DNA of 64,000 bases from Iris pallida (taxonomy: Eukaryota > Streptophyta > Magnoliopsida > Asparagales > Iridaceae): NCBI GenBank assembly GCA_029216955.1, contig JANAVB010023996.1, forward strand, positions 19,486,700 through 19,550,699, given 5' to 3'. The notes below the pieces were generated by a model. The model ran no database searches and had not been told where the DNA came from. It saw nothing but the letters and a program-made list of their open reading frames with translations. A program made the position numbers and the translations under genes. Positions 43,883 through 55,637 of the stretch are shown here, in pieces. Each line of letters opens with the position of its first letter. The first letter of the stretch is position 1.

Positions 43883-44618
43883 TGATGAGAACATAAAATA
43901 TTATAATTTTATCCCTTAATGTCTACCATTTATGCTCATTTCATGACTAAAAGTACTCACTATTCTTCTATTTTGATTTAGGATGCAGTTAGAGACACTA
44001 AGTACAAAATGGAGCTAAATAGCAATTTTGTACAGTTTTGATACCTTTTTATCAAAATGGGCATAACTTTCTCATCCGAAATGCAATTGAGGTGCTTCAA
44101 AATGATTTAGAAATCTAAGACAAAGATCTACAACTTTCATATTTTGAGTTTTATGAGATTCAGAATGTATTATGGATGAAATTAGGCTTGAAGTAGAATC
44201 AAAGATGTTGTGAAAAAAATATTAATCAAAATAACTATGTGAAAATTTTGAACAAGTAGAAAAATAGCTATTTTGGTTCCTATTTTCGTTCACAGCATCT
44301 TTGACTCAACTTCAAGCCTGATTTCGTTCAAGATGCAGACTTAATCTCGAAAAACTAAAAATATAAAAGTTGTAAATATTGTCTTAGCTTCCCAAATCAA
44401 TTTGAAGCACCCCAATTGCATTTCGAATGAGAAAGTTATGTCCATTTTGGTAAAAGTTGTCAAAACTTTTCAAAATTGCTATTTAGCTCCATTTTGCACT
44501 TAGTGTCTCAACTTCATTCTAAATTAAAATAGAAGAATAATGAGTACTTTTAGTCATAAAATAAGCACAAAATGGTAGACATTAAGGAATAAAAATATAA
44601 CATTTTATGTTCTCATCA
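43883..44618. repeat. 736-bp palindrome of truncated family D LTRs, second listing
   Basis: Plus arm about 43883-44240, minus arm about 44618-44249, each beginning TGATGAGAAC on its own strand. Same structure as 27608-28332. Confidence 0.85.
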
Positions 44619-46255
44619 AATACCCCCACACTTAACTTTTGTTCGCTCTCGGACAAAACTCTAAATTATTTTTTCAAAACGAAAATCAAGGTTGTAATGC
44701 CATAAATAAAGAATAACCAAGCTCATCGAAACTCATAACATATCATGAAAATATATTATTAAACAACTACTCATTACTTAATAAGTATTTTCACTTGAAG
44801 ATAGAGTAAACTAAATTGGTAGACCCTCACGGAAATAAACACTCAACTCTCATGTATTGAAGGGTATGTATTTCGCTCATATTCATTCCAAAAGAAATGA
44901 TCTACCATAAGCTTGTATATCTTCTCGTTCTCCATCACTGGAATCACATGCATAACATAATCTAAGGACTTTTTATGGGTTCTAATGGGGCTTAGGATCA
45001 AGGTGGAATATATTTGGAAGTGTAGCTCAAAAGTCATCAAAACTAGTAGAGCAAAAATGATTTAATTTAAGCTTGAATATATAAAACATGTAAAATCAAT
45101 CACCCCATTCAGCTTCTTCAGTTTGAATTTGAAGCATTCAACATACCCCTTTATTGGAATTTTAAAAAAATTTATGAACATGGATATCAAAAGTAATTTC
45201 CTCCGTCACTTCTTTTCTTTTCTTTTTTTCTATCTTTTTTTTTTCTTTTTTTTCTTTCTCAATTTTCTTTTTTTTTCTCTTTTTTATTTTTATTTTTTAC
45301 AATAATGGAACTCATTAATTTGAGAATAAAAATATGTAGCCAAACTAGAAATTCAGATACCCCCACATTTATTTCTTATAAACCCATACATATCATAATG
45401 CTCCACCAGCTTTACAGCTTAGGTAAAGGATCTTTTTATCCAGGTTAAAGCTTGTCATGTGTGTTCACAAAAATAAAAGTAGTAAGGCTCAAAGGAGTTT
45501 TACCAAAGGAAAAATAATTTTAGGGTAGGCTATTTGACTTAAGTTGCATGTAACAAAGAGGACCTTAATCATGTTCATGTATGCATATGTCGATGTGACC
45601 TCGAAGAGAATCAAAGCAAGTTCTAGAAAAATAAATCTATGGAAGAATATCACTCATTAAAAAAAATAGTAAGACTGACGTGTCAGTATAAAGGCTCAAA
45701 ACCTTACTGGTTTTGTCTACCAATTTAGTCACTACCATCCTAAAGAAAAATAACTAGACCAATTAATTCTACGTTGAAAAGATTACTTATTCAATCATGT
45801 TATGAATTTTTTTTAAACTTAGTTAAATCTTCCTCATGACATACACAACCAAAAATTATAAAAAAGCACAAAAAACAACTCTCATTAAAAAATTATATTT
45901 ATTTATTTATTTTGAAAAACCATGTATTAAAAAAAACCAAACATAAATCTCCTCACCTACACTTAAAACTGACATTGTCACCAATGTAAGTCTAAATGCA
46001 AAGAAAAGAAGAAAAATAAACAAACATAAAAATTCAAGAATAAGAAAATACTTCCCATGTGATGCCTCCCAAGCAGTGCCTTTGTTTAATATGTCGTTGG
46101 CTCGACTCTATGCACACTTGACACAACTATGAAGGGGTTTCACATATTGAATAGAGGCCTAAAAATAGGGGATAAAAGCATCTTGTTAAAATTGCCAATG
46201 CCATATAAGGAAAGTTACCTGACTGTTGTATTTTTAGAAAGTCAGTGGATGCTGC
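44619..46255 (-). mobile_element. D2 3' region, second listing
   Basis: Polypurine tract at 44619-44636 on the minus strand, then the same non-coding sequence as 28333-29950. It continues across the Element B insertion into the gag remnant at 60356. Confidence 0.6.
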
Positions 46256-46260
46256 TACAG
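46256..46260. repeat. Target site duplication of Element B, left copy (TACAG)
   Basis: Identical to 60351-60355 at the other end of the element. Confidence 0.85.
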
Positions 46261-48919
46261 TGTCACCCCCATTGCCCGTATTTCGTATTTATACTCGTAA
46301 TTGGATTTTGGCAGGTATTTTATTTTCTGGACTTGTGGAATTTTGGGTTTTTCTCATATTCTGGGTTTCGGCTCGGCTCGATTTTAATTGATTTGGTTGA
46401 GTTGGTTTGATTTTAACCCAAGAGGAACACCTTAGCTATACTCCACCCTCAACACAACACACCCACCCCATTAAATCCCACCTAACTTTTCTCTCTCCTC
46501 TTTACTTTCATTTTTCCTCCATCTTCTTCTTCCTTCCTCCGTACAACACCAACACCATAGGCAAGTGCACCTTGCCACCACATGAGAACCCTATTTTATT
46601 TGTCCATTAGCTAGATTAGGCCTTGGTGAACAACATTAGAACTTGGCATTTTGTGATTTGGGGTTTCCATTTTTCTAGATCTAGGTTTTAACCATTTTCG
46701 GAAATTTTTGGTTTTGATCTATTAAACTTGTAATTTTTTTTGTTTTGATGCTTCCATGTGGAAGAGAATTCAATTTTACCCAAGTTAGAACTTTGAAAAT
46801 CCAAATTTGGTTTTGATTTGGCCAAGATATGAAAGATTGAATTTTTGGTGTTCTTGATGCTTCCTCTCGGCCTGGAGAAGAAGACCTCAGTCTGCGCTCT
46901 TTAGCGCAGTACTGAACCGCGCATCCTCCCCTCGGCCAGCGCTCTTTAGCGCAGCGCTGACCGTGCAGCTCGCCCCTTGGCGAACCGTGTTCGCTCTCTA
47001 CCGCACTCGGCCATGCGCCATCGGCCCATGCGCCCTCGGCCGTGCGCCATCTGAACCCAGCGCCATCCGACCTAGCGCAAGCCAGTCCATGCGCCATCTG
47101 ACCCTGCGCCATCCTCCCCTACGCAATTGTTTCCTGTGCCATCTGACCCTGCACCATCTGACCCTACGCCACCTGCACCCTGCGCAACTTGCACCCTGTG
47201 CCACCCATCTCCTGCGCCCTTTGTCCCTGCACCCTTGGCTTCCGGCACAATTGACCCCTGCGCCATCAACCCCCTGCGCAACCCACTTGTCCATGATGAT
47301 TTGGTTTTATTTTCCTTAAGCTTGGCTTCTCTTTCGGGGATTGGGTTTTGAGATCTTGTTCCACACAATACGACTATCTTAACCCAATATGACCTGGCAC
47401 GATTTTTAGTATTTGCTATGACTAGTACGGTTTTCGTGATTTTTGTGATTCATGATCCTAGTACTTCTGATTTTCTGGATAATGACCCGATGGGGTGCAT
47501 TCTTGACTTGTAACCTGATAACTTGATAGTGGCCCGTGGCGGCGCACTCTTGACTTGTAACTTGTAACTTGACTTGACTTGATGCTGTTGCGACGGCTAA
47601 CTTGACTTGCATAACCAACTTTGATACCGTGGGTGTTCCTGCTTGCTTGCTTGTGCAATCTACTTGTCTTGTCTTGTATTCATGTCTAGGACGTGACTCC
47701 CTGGTTTCCACGGTCAGGAATTTGCACTGAATATGGATTAGGCTAATAATTAGATCAAACTATAGTTCATGGAGAATTTTTAGTTACAGGCAATCTCGTT
47801 ATCTGGGCGCTTTAATTGGACTTGTAGCTTGCCGACGAGTAGAGCACATTTCCAGCATACTGTCATGTGTTGCACCCTCTAAGTCACCTAAGGTTATATC
47901 GTCTCCGGGGCGATGTACCCAACCATACTCTCAACCCGCGGAAGGATAACTGGATGGTCTGCAGGGCTTGGGACTAAAAATTCTCATTGCATCTTGTTAG
48001 TAATTAGGCTTGTGATAACCCTAGTTAGTTAAAGTAGTAAGCCGTAGTAATTGCTTGGCCGCTTGTGAATGTATGGTGTCCAGCCCTGTCTTAGTCTCGT
48101 CTTGTTCCTGTACCCGGTTACTCTTGTACATGATTGTTTTACTTATTATAATAATATATGGGTAGAGACAGAGTGCTATTCAGGCGAAGGGTTACAACCC
48201 TGGTCCTTGTTTGGTTGAAGGGTTGTAACCTGGTCCCCGGAATGGTTCCACGTCCCTAGTCGTCTATTGTCCTGTTATTCTCTTTACTTACTTGTACTTT
48301 TCTTTCATTTTCTTATGTTCTGATATGCTGGCTTTTGTTCTTATTTCGTGGCCTCCTTTGTGGCACTTACTCTTTCTGGGGTTTGACCCAGCTGGTTTTG
48401 TGTGGCCAGATTTTAGAGCAGCACCCGAGGATCTACCGAACCTCCAGCCCGATGGTGGCGACTAAAAGGAACCCGGGCTACGAGTAAGTTTTCTATTTTG
48501 TTTCGCTCACTCTATTGTAAAAATTATTCTTTTGAGGCGTTTAGCCGACGAGCACCTGTTAGCTCGATGCACCTTTACTTACTGTCTGCCTACGGGCTGT
48601 AAACATGATTAACAAATCCTAGGGTTGATCATGTATGACTTAACTCTTGTTAGTCCTTGCATTTTGTACGACTAGCTTCATGATCAGCTGATATGTAATA
48701 TTTGGGACGCCTTTTATTGTATATTGGTGGTCAAACATCTTGTAACTATATTACTAGCTTGAGATGAGATAATAGGCTTGACCTTAAGAGACCGTTGGCT
48801 TGTAGTAAACCCTCATATCTAGATAGCCGTGACCGTATAGCGAGATGGACTTCATTTCTATATACGTAGCTGGCTATGTTCGCCCCCGCTCTCCAGTATT
48901 CTGGTTCTGGGGTGTGACA
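46261..48919 (+). repeat. Element B 5' LTR
   Basis: 2,659 bp from TGTCACCCCC to TGTGACA. Contains a CT-rich segment (46480-46545), two CTTT-loop hairpins (46893-46908 and near 46938), a GC-rich 15-base repeat array and a TTGACTTG-rich block (47500-47615). Confidence 0.9.
47010..47285 (+). repeat. Degenerate TGCGCCATCTGACCC array in the Element B LTR
   Basis: About 15-18 degenerate 15-base units, open in several frames because of their composition. It is a GC-rich island in AT-rich sequence. Also present at 30690-30965 and 58440-58720. The translations (for example RHLTLRHPPLR) are not a protein family. Confidence 0.75.
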
Positions 48920-48950
48920 TGGTTTAAGTGGTGGCCCATGCAGGTCTTGT
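48920..48950 (+). promoter_or_regulatory. Leader / primer-binding region of Element B
   Basis: TGGTTTA directly after the LTR, then AGTGGTGGCCCATGCAGGTC, the 20-base block also found inside Element A's 5' LTR. The first bases TGGT could be a degenerate Met-tRNA site. Confidence 0.5.
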
Positions 48951-49279
48951 CAATCAAGAAATGTGAGGGTTTATCGAATAGATATCTCAATCATTATTTG
49001 TCCTTGATCTCCGCTCATATCCTCTGAAATCTCTGGATTCTTGCCCTGATCATGTGCTTGTATCGTTGATCTGTCCTGGTCCTTCCTTATTGTTTTCCCT
49101 GTGTCATCTTCTTCAGCGGCACTGTACCTGATCCCGCCGATCTGTAAGGTGGAGCACTTCACGTGGACCAGCAACCTGGAGATCAAGTCCAGCATTCCGG
49201 AGTTGCCTTCCGAGTTATACCTACTGGAGGAGAGCCCCCAGTTCAGCCCGTTTAGCCTGCCGAGCCGGATGATGGCACC

Positions 49280-50339
49280 TTGGTAGGTCTCATCAGGACC
49301 TTGATAGCTTCCCAGGATCGCAGAGGAGACGCCTTGCACCAGGCAGTGGTAGATGCTTTGACCAGAGGCAGTCATCCAGGAAACATCGCGGCCAACAGCT
49401 TCAAGCGCTTGAACCCTCCCTTCTTTGACGGCAGTAAAGATGCGATTGCCGTGGACGCTTGGCTTCAGAATACCGAGGTGGTTCTGGAAGCAGCTAGAAC
49501 AGCCGAGAATGAGAAGGTGGCCGTGGTGCGCCTGCAGTTGCTGGATTTAGCTCGCAGTTGGTGGGCGGCACAAGCCATGGGATTAGTGGCACCCATTGCT
49601 TGGGCAGTATTTAGAGAGATTCCAGACAAAGTATTTCGACGCTGTAGCTCGGTACGACCTGCAGACGAGATTTACCAACTTGAAGTAAGGAGGCAGAACA
49701 GTCGACAGTTATGCATCTGAGTTTTCTAGACTCAGTAGGTTTGCCCCCACCTTGGTGGCAACTGAGTTTGATAGGGCCCAGCGGTTCCAGCAGGGACTGT
49801 AGTTGGAGATCTTGTTGGCAGTCGAACAGTTCGAGCACCAGACGTTCGATGCAGTATTGAGAGCGGCTAGGAGGCATGAGTACACCTTCCAGAGTATCGT
49901 GGATAGGACCAGAGGTAGGAAGCGGTCCCACAGTCAGATGCATCAATCATCAGCTCCAGCCCCGGCAGCTAGAAGTTTGACTATTGGAACTCCGAGGCGG
50001 GCGGCCTCAGTGACGTCGGTTCAGCATTCAACCCCGACGTACCCGCAGCAGCAGAAGCAGAAGCAGACTTCCGCGATGGGATGTTCTCATTGCGGGAAGC
50101 CACGCCATGTGGTGGCGGATTGTCGTAGAGCGCAAGGACTGTGCCTAGCTTGTGGAGCGGCCCGAATAGGGGTAGTTCATCCTCTTCCAACCTAACTAGT
50201 CCATCGGTTAGGAGACCAGCACCTGTGCAGCAGCAGCAGTACCGGAGGCCATTGTTGCCTCAGGCCCAGGTGTTTTATCAGCAGAACCAGCAGCAGTATA
50301 CCCAAGCCCAAGTGCAGAGCAGGCAGAGGGGTTTCTAGC
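49280..50339 (+). pseudogene. gag: Gag of Element B, broken
   Basis: The retrotransposon gag domain is readable from 49400 (NPPFFDGSKDAI, LDLARSWWAAQAMG, VFREIPDK). It shifts frame near 49628, runs through an in-frame stop after FTNLK (49687) and another before 49803, and resumes with HQTFDAVLRAARRHEY. A CCHC knuckle (CSHCGKPRHVVADC) lies at 50083-50124. The following CLACGA begins a second knuckle that has lost its histidine and last cysteine. A stop occurs at 50338. The protein would form the particle core. This copy cannot encode it in one frame. Confidence 0.85.
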
Positions 50340-50359
50340 AGAGGGGACCCGCGGCTAGA

Positions 50360-50824
50360 GGTCAGGCCATGATGATGGCTATGGATGAAGAAGTTGCACC
50401 AGGTGAGGTAGTGGCAGGTACTATTCTCGTCAACTCTTTTCCAGCATCGGTATTATTTGATTCTGGTGCATCGCATTCATTCATGTCCGCATGATTCGCG
50501 ACACGGATAGGGTTGGAGCCAGAGTCATTATCAGTAAGGCTCAATATACTTACTGGTAATGGTCTTGTGGGAGTAGATCGAGTTTTTTCCTCATGTCGGA
50601 TCGTAGTTAGCGGTAGAGAGTTCCCCGCTAGATTCATAGAGTTCCCTATGGCAGACTATGATGTAGTCTTAGGCATGGATTGGTTGAGGAACCAGTATGC
50701 TAGGATAGACTGCCATGTTGGCAGGGTTGTTTTCAGCATTCCAGGAGAGCCAGAGTTTTCATTTTCCAGAGGCGCGGTGGAGCCATCTTCTCCAGTATTA
50801 CGGATGGCGGTAGCAGCAGTGTAG
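50360..50824 (+). pseudogene. pol: Aspartic protease of Element B, broken
   Basis: The catalytic motif DSGASH is at 50459-50476, preceded by AGTILVNSF. An in-frame TGA follows at 50492-50494. After it the frame continues with RLNILTGNG and the conserved VLGMDWL near 50670. The domain cleaves the polyprotein in retrotransposon particles. It should be fused to gag and RT; a TAG at 50822 and the shift near 50969 break the link. Confidence 0.8.
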
Positions 50825-52158
50825 TTACCCCGGATAGTTGAAGAGTTTCCAGATGTCTTCCCAGAGGAACTTTCAGGGATGCCGCCAGAGCGGGACATCG
50901 AGTTCACCATAGACTTGATCCCCGGAATAGCACCAGTGTCAGAGAGAGTCTACAGGATGGCGCCTTCAAAATGGAGATTTTGTACAAGATGATTGAAGAA
51001 CTCAGGACCAAGGGATTCATTCGTGCAAGTGGATCGCCTTGGGGATCCCCAATGCTTCTTGTGAAAAATAAGGATGGTACGTCCAGGTTATGTGTAGATT
51101 ATCGTAACTTGAACTCAGTGACAATCAAGAACAGATACCCTCTCCCGAGGATAGATGACTTGTTTGATCAACTCAAAGGGGCTTCGGTATTTTCGAAGAT
51201 AGACTTGTGGTCAGGATACCACCAGATCAGAGTCAGAGAGCAGGACATCCCGAAGACAGCTTTTCGATCTAGGTATGGACATTGGGAGTTCCTTGTTATG
51301 CCCTTTGGAGCGACCAATACGCCGGCAGTATTCATGGACCTCATGAATCGCATTTGTATGCCTTATTTGGATCAGTTCGTGATCGTATTCCTAGATGATA
51401 TCCTGGTCTACAGCAAGAGCGAAGCAGAGCATGAGCAGCATCTCAAAATTGTCCTTCAGACGCTTAGAGAGCATCATTTGTACGCCAAGTTCAGTAAATA
51501 CGAGTTCTGGCTCGATTGCATTTCGTACTTAGGTCACATCATTACTCGAGGAGGAGTGGAAGTGGATCCCCAGAAGATTGTGGCTATCGAGACATGGCCA
51601 GTACCCAGCTCAGTGGCAGAAGTTCACAGTTTCCTTGGATTAGCCGGCTACTACCGGCGATTTATTTCAGATTTTGCAAGGATTTCAGCACCGATGACCC
51701 AGTTGACCCGCAAGGATGTGCAGTTTGCTTGGACAACAGAGTATCAGGAATCATTTGAGAAGTTGAAGCGAGGTTTGATAACGGCTCCCATTCTCACACT
51801 TCTAGATGGGACCGGAGGATTCACAGTTTATTGCGACGCTTCAGGCAGAGGATTGGGGTGTGTCTTGATGCAGCATGGGAAGGTAATATCTTATGCATCA
51901 CGTCAACTTCGTGATCATGAGAAGAATTACCCGACCCACGACTTGGAGCTGGCAGCAGTAGTGTTTGCACTTAAGTTGTGGAGGCACTACTTGTACGGAG
52001 ATAGAGTGGAGATATTTACGGATCACAAGAGCTTGAAGTATGTTTTCACCCAGAAGGACCTTAATATATGGCAGAGGAGATGGCTTGAGCTACTGGTGGA
52101 CTACGATGTGGATTTGCAGTATCACCCAGGGAAGGCCAACGTTGTAGCAGATGCGTAG
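50825..52158 (+). pseudogene. pol: Reverse transcriptase and RNase H of Element B
   Basis: The lead-in [14 protein letters not shown] is at 50850-50890. One base appears missing near 50969, after which a 395-codon open frame runs to a TAG at 52156. RT motifs in order: [34 protein letters not shown], the catalytic FLDDILVYS (51385-51411) and [12 protein letters not shown]. RNase H follows with [10 protein letters not shown] near 51830, the [12 protein letters not shown] helix and [10 protein letters not shown] near 52020. All key RT acidic residues are visible. This is the best-preserved pol segment in the window, but it is not connected to an intact gag. Confidence 0.9.
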
Positions 52159-52289
52159 AGCAGGAGAGCCGGAGTTTATTTCCTGACGACGCAACCAGAG
52201 TTATTGGTAGATTTCAGAAGATGGGAATTGAAGTGGTTCTTCCTACCAACGTGGCATTGATGGCCAGTCTATAGGTTCAGTCCAGCATA

Positions 52290-52615
52290 ATTGAGAGGAT
52301 TCGGGTGGCGCAGTCTACAGATTCCAAGCTTCAGCGGCTCAGAGCAGAGTGTGAGGCAGAAAGAAGGCCAGAGTTGTGCATTTATGAAGATGGTACCCTT
52401 CGACACGGCACTCGTCTTTGTGTACCTAGTGGAGATATCAGACATGAGGTCATGGCAGAAGCTCACAGTTCACAGTATTCTATTCATCCCGGTGGCACAA
52501 AGATGTACCGTGATATCCGTCAGCACTTCTGGTGGAATGGCATGAAGAGGAAGATAGCCCGGTTTGTCTCTCGGTGTTTGGTTTGCCAGCAGATTAAAGC
52601 TGAACATTAGAGACG
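52290..52615 (+). pseudogene. pol: Integrase N-terminal zinc-binding segment of Element B, truncated
   Basis: Bases 52305-52610 encode the HHCC-type domain, with AEAHSSQYSIHPGG (both histidines) and the C-x2-C of RCLVCQQ. A TAG sits at 52608-52610 and Element C starts at 52616. The catalytic core and C-terminus are absent, so the gene is dead. Confidence 0.85.
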
Positions 52616-53193
52616 TGTCACGACCCGCACCCTAGAGTAAGGGCACGAGAACGTAACAACGCCCAGCCTACGCCGCAGTGTCGGCGGTAGAACGCTGTCC
52701 TAGGTTACAACATTTAACAGTATAAGACTAAACAGTTTATACTCCCCGAATGGGGGTGACATAGCAGATACAGACTCAATCACATCTAAGGTAGAGCATG
52801 ATAAGGATAGATAAAACATGAAATTCAAAAGAGATACAGGAGATAGAAGTCTAAGTGTCTAAGATACATAAACCCAGAAATACATCTCAAAACTCAAATA
52901 CAGTAATCCATAAATATATCTCAAGACAACTGAAAATAAACTATGAATAAACCCTAGCTATCTATACAACCTCTACTGTCTCCTCTAGGCTAGCAGGCAA
53001 CCTCCAGGCTATCTATAAAATTTATCAACAGGTCCAGTCAGGACTGGAGCGAGCACAATATATCTCAACAGATCATGGCAGGTTAGAAAATATAATCATG
53101 CAGTAAAGTAAGATACAGGATCTGAAGGAAATACAGTATGTAAACAGAGAAAGAGAACTGTAATAGAAATATCTACTATAAGTAGAGAGCTAA
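52616..53193 (-). repeat. Element C LTR, left part
   Basis: The minus-strand LTR end matches Element A's LTR end (TGTCACGACCCGCACCCTAG on the plus strand), with substitutions and indels. It continues colinear with A's LTR until the E insertion. The preceding five bases are AGACG. Confidence 0.8.
53189..53193. repeat. Target site duplication of solo LTR E, left copy (GCTAA)
   Basis: GCTAA recurs at 55633-55637. Removing E and one copy restores continuity with Element A's LTR. Confidence 0.9.
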
Positions 53194-53949
53194 TGTAGTG
53201 TCCCGTCCCGCTCAGTCAATCGGAGGAATCGAAACGCCGACAGCGATCGGCCTTAGCCTTGTAACGGCTGTTGGAAGACATCGCTCGGTCAAGGCGACCG
53301 CTCGCTCAGGTGGGGTAGTTTCGGTGAACTTGCCTCATCTTTGCCTTCACATAATAATACGCATGTTTTCAACTTGCACAAGTAGGCTTAATAATAAAAA
53401 AAGACGAATCCACATAGCTAAGGGAATAATCCCGACGGGTCAAAATAAGTTAGAACATGGAAAACGGTCCAACGGTCGGCTTAGAGTTGGTGCACGGCGT
53501 GCTTTGAAAATGACACTCGATCCTTCGTCCCGTGGCTTGGGAGAAGGAAAGTTGGTCTTTGACACAAGTTATAAAATAGCCTAAGTCATAGACGTCGCCT
53601 GCGTGAATGCTTGTTAAAGCATGCACGTTTCCATAATGCAAGGCTTGGCATAGCCTTTGCTCGTCCCTTAAGTCAAGTTATAGGCTCGATTATGTTAGGC
53701 AAAGTTACGCTGATTGACCAAAGAAATTTCTAGTACTGTTCCGCTGTTTCTGCGATTGTCAAGTTAAATTATCCCACGATCCCAAGGCCCGTCACATGAA
53801 GTATGACTTGGGCGATAGCGTATTGTAGATCGGAAGTCGGTTTGAGACACAATGGCACGGTCCTAGAGTGTTAAGGCACGGGCCACGGTTGATTCATTGA
53901 GTTTGGAAAGTATTGTGAATAGTTGTTTTTGAGTTGAGTAAAATGGTAG

Positions 53950-54075
53950 GGCAAGAAAGAAGTATGCTCGCGGCTACATGTCGGCGAGGCCTCGCGGCTA
54001 CATGTCGGCGAGGCGGTCTTATAAGAAAGAAGTATGCTCGCGGCTACATGTCGGCGATGCGGTCTCATAAGAAAG
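53950..54075 (+). repeat. Short direct repeats in E
   Basis: The segment CTCGCGGCTACATGTCGGCG occurs three times (near 53969, 53991 and 54038), two of them with the AAGAAAGAAGTATG lead-in. Confidence 0.85.
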
Positions 54076-54170
54076 AAATATTGAACTTGACCCTGAAAGA
54101 AATAGTGACACTAGAGGTAGCATGACTGTGTGAGACGTCAGTTTGAGTCGAGTCTTGCATGGTCATTGGA

Positions 54171-54324
54171 CAACTTATCGACAAAGTGAGAGTTTCCCCG
54201 CACGGCAACCCAAGGCCTTGGGACCGCTGCGGGCATTGGAAAACAAACAACTTATCGTCAAGGTGAGAGTTTCCCCGTACGACAACCCGAGGCCACGGGA
54301 TCGTTGCGGGCATTGGGAAACAAT
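54171..54324 (+). repeat. Two 77-bp tandem units in E
   Basis: Units at 54171-54247 and 54248-54324 share CAACTTATCG, GTGAGAGTTTCCCCG and GCGGGCATTGG in register. Confidence 0.9.
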
Positions 54325-55632
54325 TAATTTAGCTGTATTTTTGGCACGGGTTAGGCGGGGACTTGCAGCGGGGCTAGCTACCTTGCGCTGAAAGGGGCGC
54401 CCGTCTAACAAAAGCTAAGAGATGTCCACGATGGCTCTAGGAGTCAGTGACCAAATTATATAGATGAGTCGGCATGGCAGAATTCCGCGTGGGTGCCTTT
54501 GGATTGAGTTGAGTTGTTGAATGTGGGTATAAGTTAGAATACAAATGTTTGGACTTAAGAATGAATACAACATAGGCGACGTGCTTCGGCACGAGATGTG
54601 GCGTCGAGTCTTGAGTTGTCGGCGTATAAGTTTGCATAAGTTGGTTGAGTCGTTTGAGTTTAAGTCGGGAAACCGCCGCAAGGCAAAGTTGATTGAGTGA
54701 CACTAACATTCACAAGTCTTGATTGGGTCAGTTGGTGGTCAAAGTAGAAAGGGCCGCGAGGCGGCGATATGGTTAAGTCTCACCGAATTGCGAGGCATGG
54801 CCTCAATATGGATTTCGTAGCACGGTCACATAGAAAAGGAGTCTATCGTGTAGCTGCGTCTCTGATTTTGGCCGTAAGGAAAACACAACTCGATAGGTTA
54901 ACGTTGTTGGCACGAGAAGTGGTCTAGGGACAAAGTATGAGTTAACGTCGACATTGCAAGCACGGGATGGCTCCGATACACAAGTTGCGCTAAGGCGCCG
55001 GTCCTAAAACTGATCCTAAGGCAAGAGTAAAAAGACAATCATAAAGGGGACTAACTTGCACAAAGTAAAGTAAACGTGTTGGTTTTGTATGGGTGGGCGA
55101 GGAGCTCATTCCACCAGTACAGTTGAGTACTGACACCCACATAGTTTACATGTGCAGGCACAGGTAGAAGCTCGTGGCACGGAGCTCGCTTGGATGCGTC
55201 GAGGCACGGAGTTCCTTGGCGATTCGAAGCGTGCGGCCGCATGGAAGAAAAGACTTATATGGGACATAATGTATGGACATCGCTTTCCGAAGCTTCCGCT
55301 GGATCAAGACTTGTAATTGAGAGATGAGAGAGAGCCGAGTGAACTTGTAAAAATGTGAGAAGAGTGAGCTTGAGTGATTGTAATATTGGCCTTGCGCCCC
55401 CAATGTAACCTTTGTTCAATATCAATAAAGAGCTTCTTTTGAGTAACTTGTGTTTTGTTCTAAAATTCTGCTGCTATAATTCAATATCTCTGCTTGGGAC
55501 TTCTGTGCGACGACCCCGTCGCAGCCGCTGAAATCGGCCGTTATGGAACCTGCCTTGCACGAGCGTAATCTAGGCTCGTGCGGCATCACGCCTTAGCGAG
55601 GACGATCGCTCCTACGGGAGCGGGGCGTGACA

Positions 55633-55637
55633 GCTAA
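55633..55637. repeat. Target site duplication of solo LTR E, right copy (GCTAA)
   Basis: Directly follows GTGACA, the end of E. Confidence 0.9.

Larger units (their letters stand above)
53194..55632 (+). mobile_element. E: solo LTR of an unassigned LTR retrotransposon
   Basis: 2,439 bp from TGTAGTGTCCCGTCCCGCTC to GCGGGGCGTGACA, with a perfect 5-bp duplication and no internal region, so it is a solo LTR left by LTR-LTR recombination. An AATAAA at 55424-55429 and the GC-rich tail fit R/U5 in plus orientation. It is GC-richer than its host. Open frames inside it have no recognisable domain. Confidence 0.85.
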
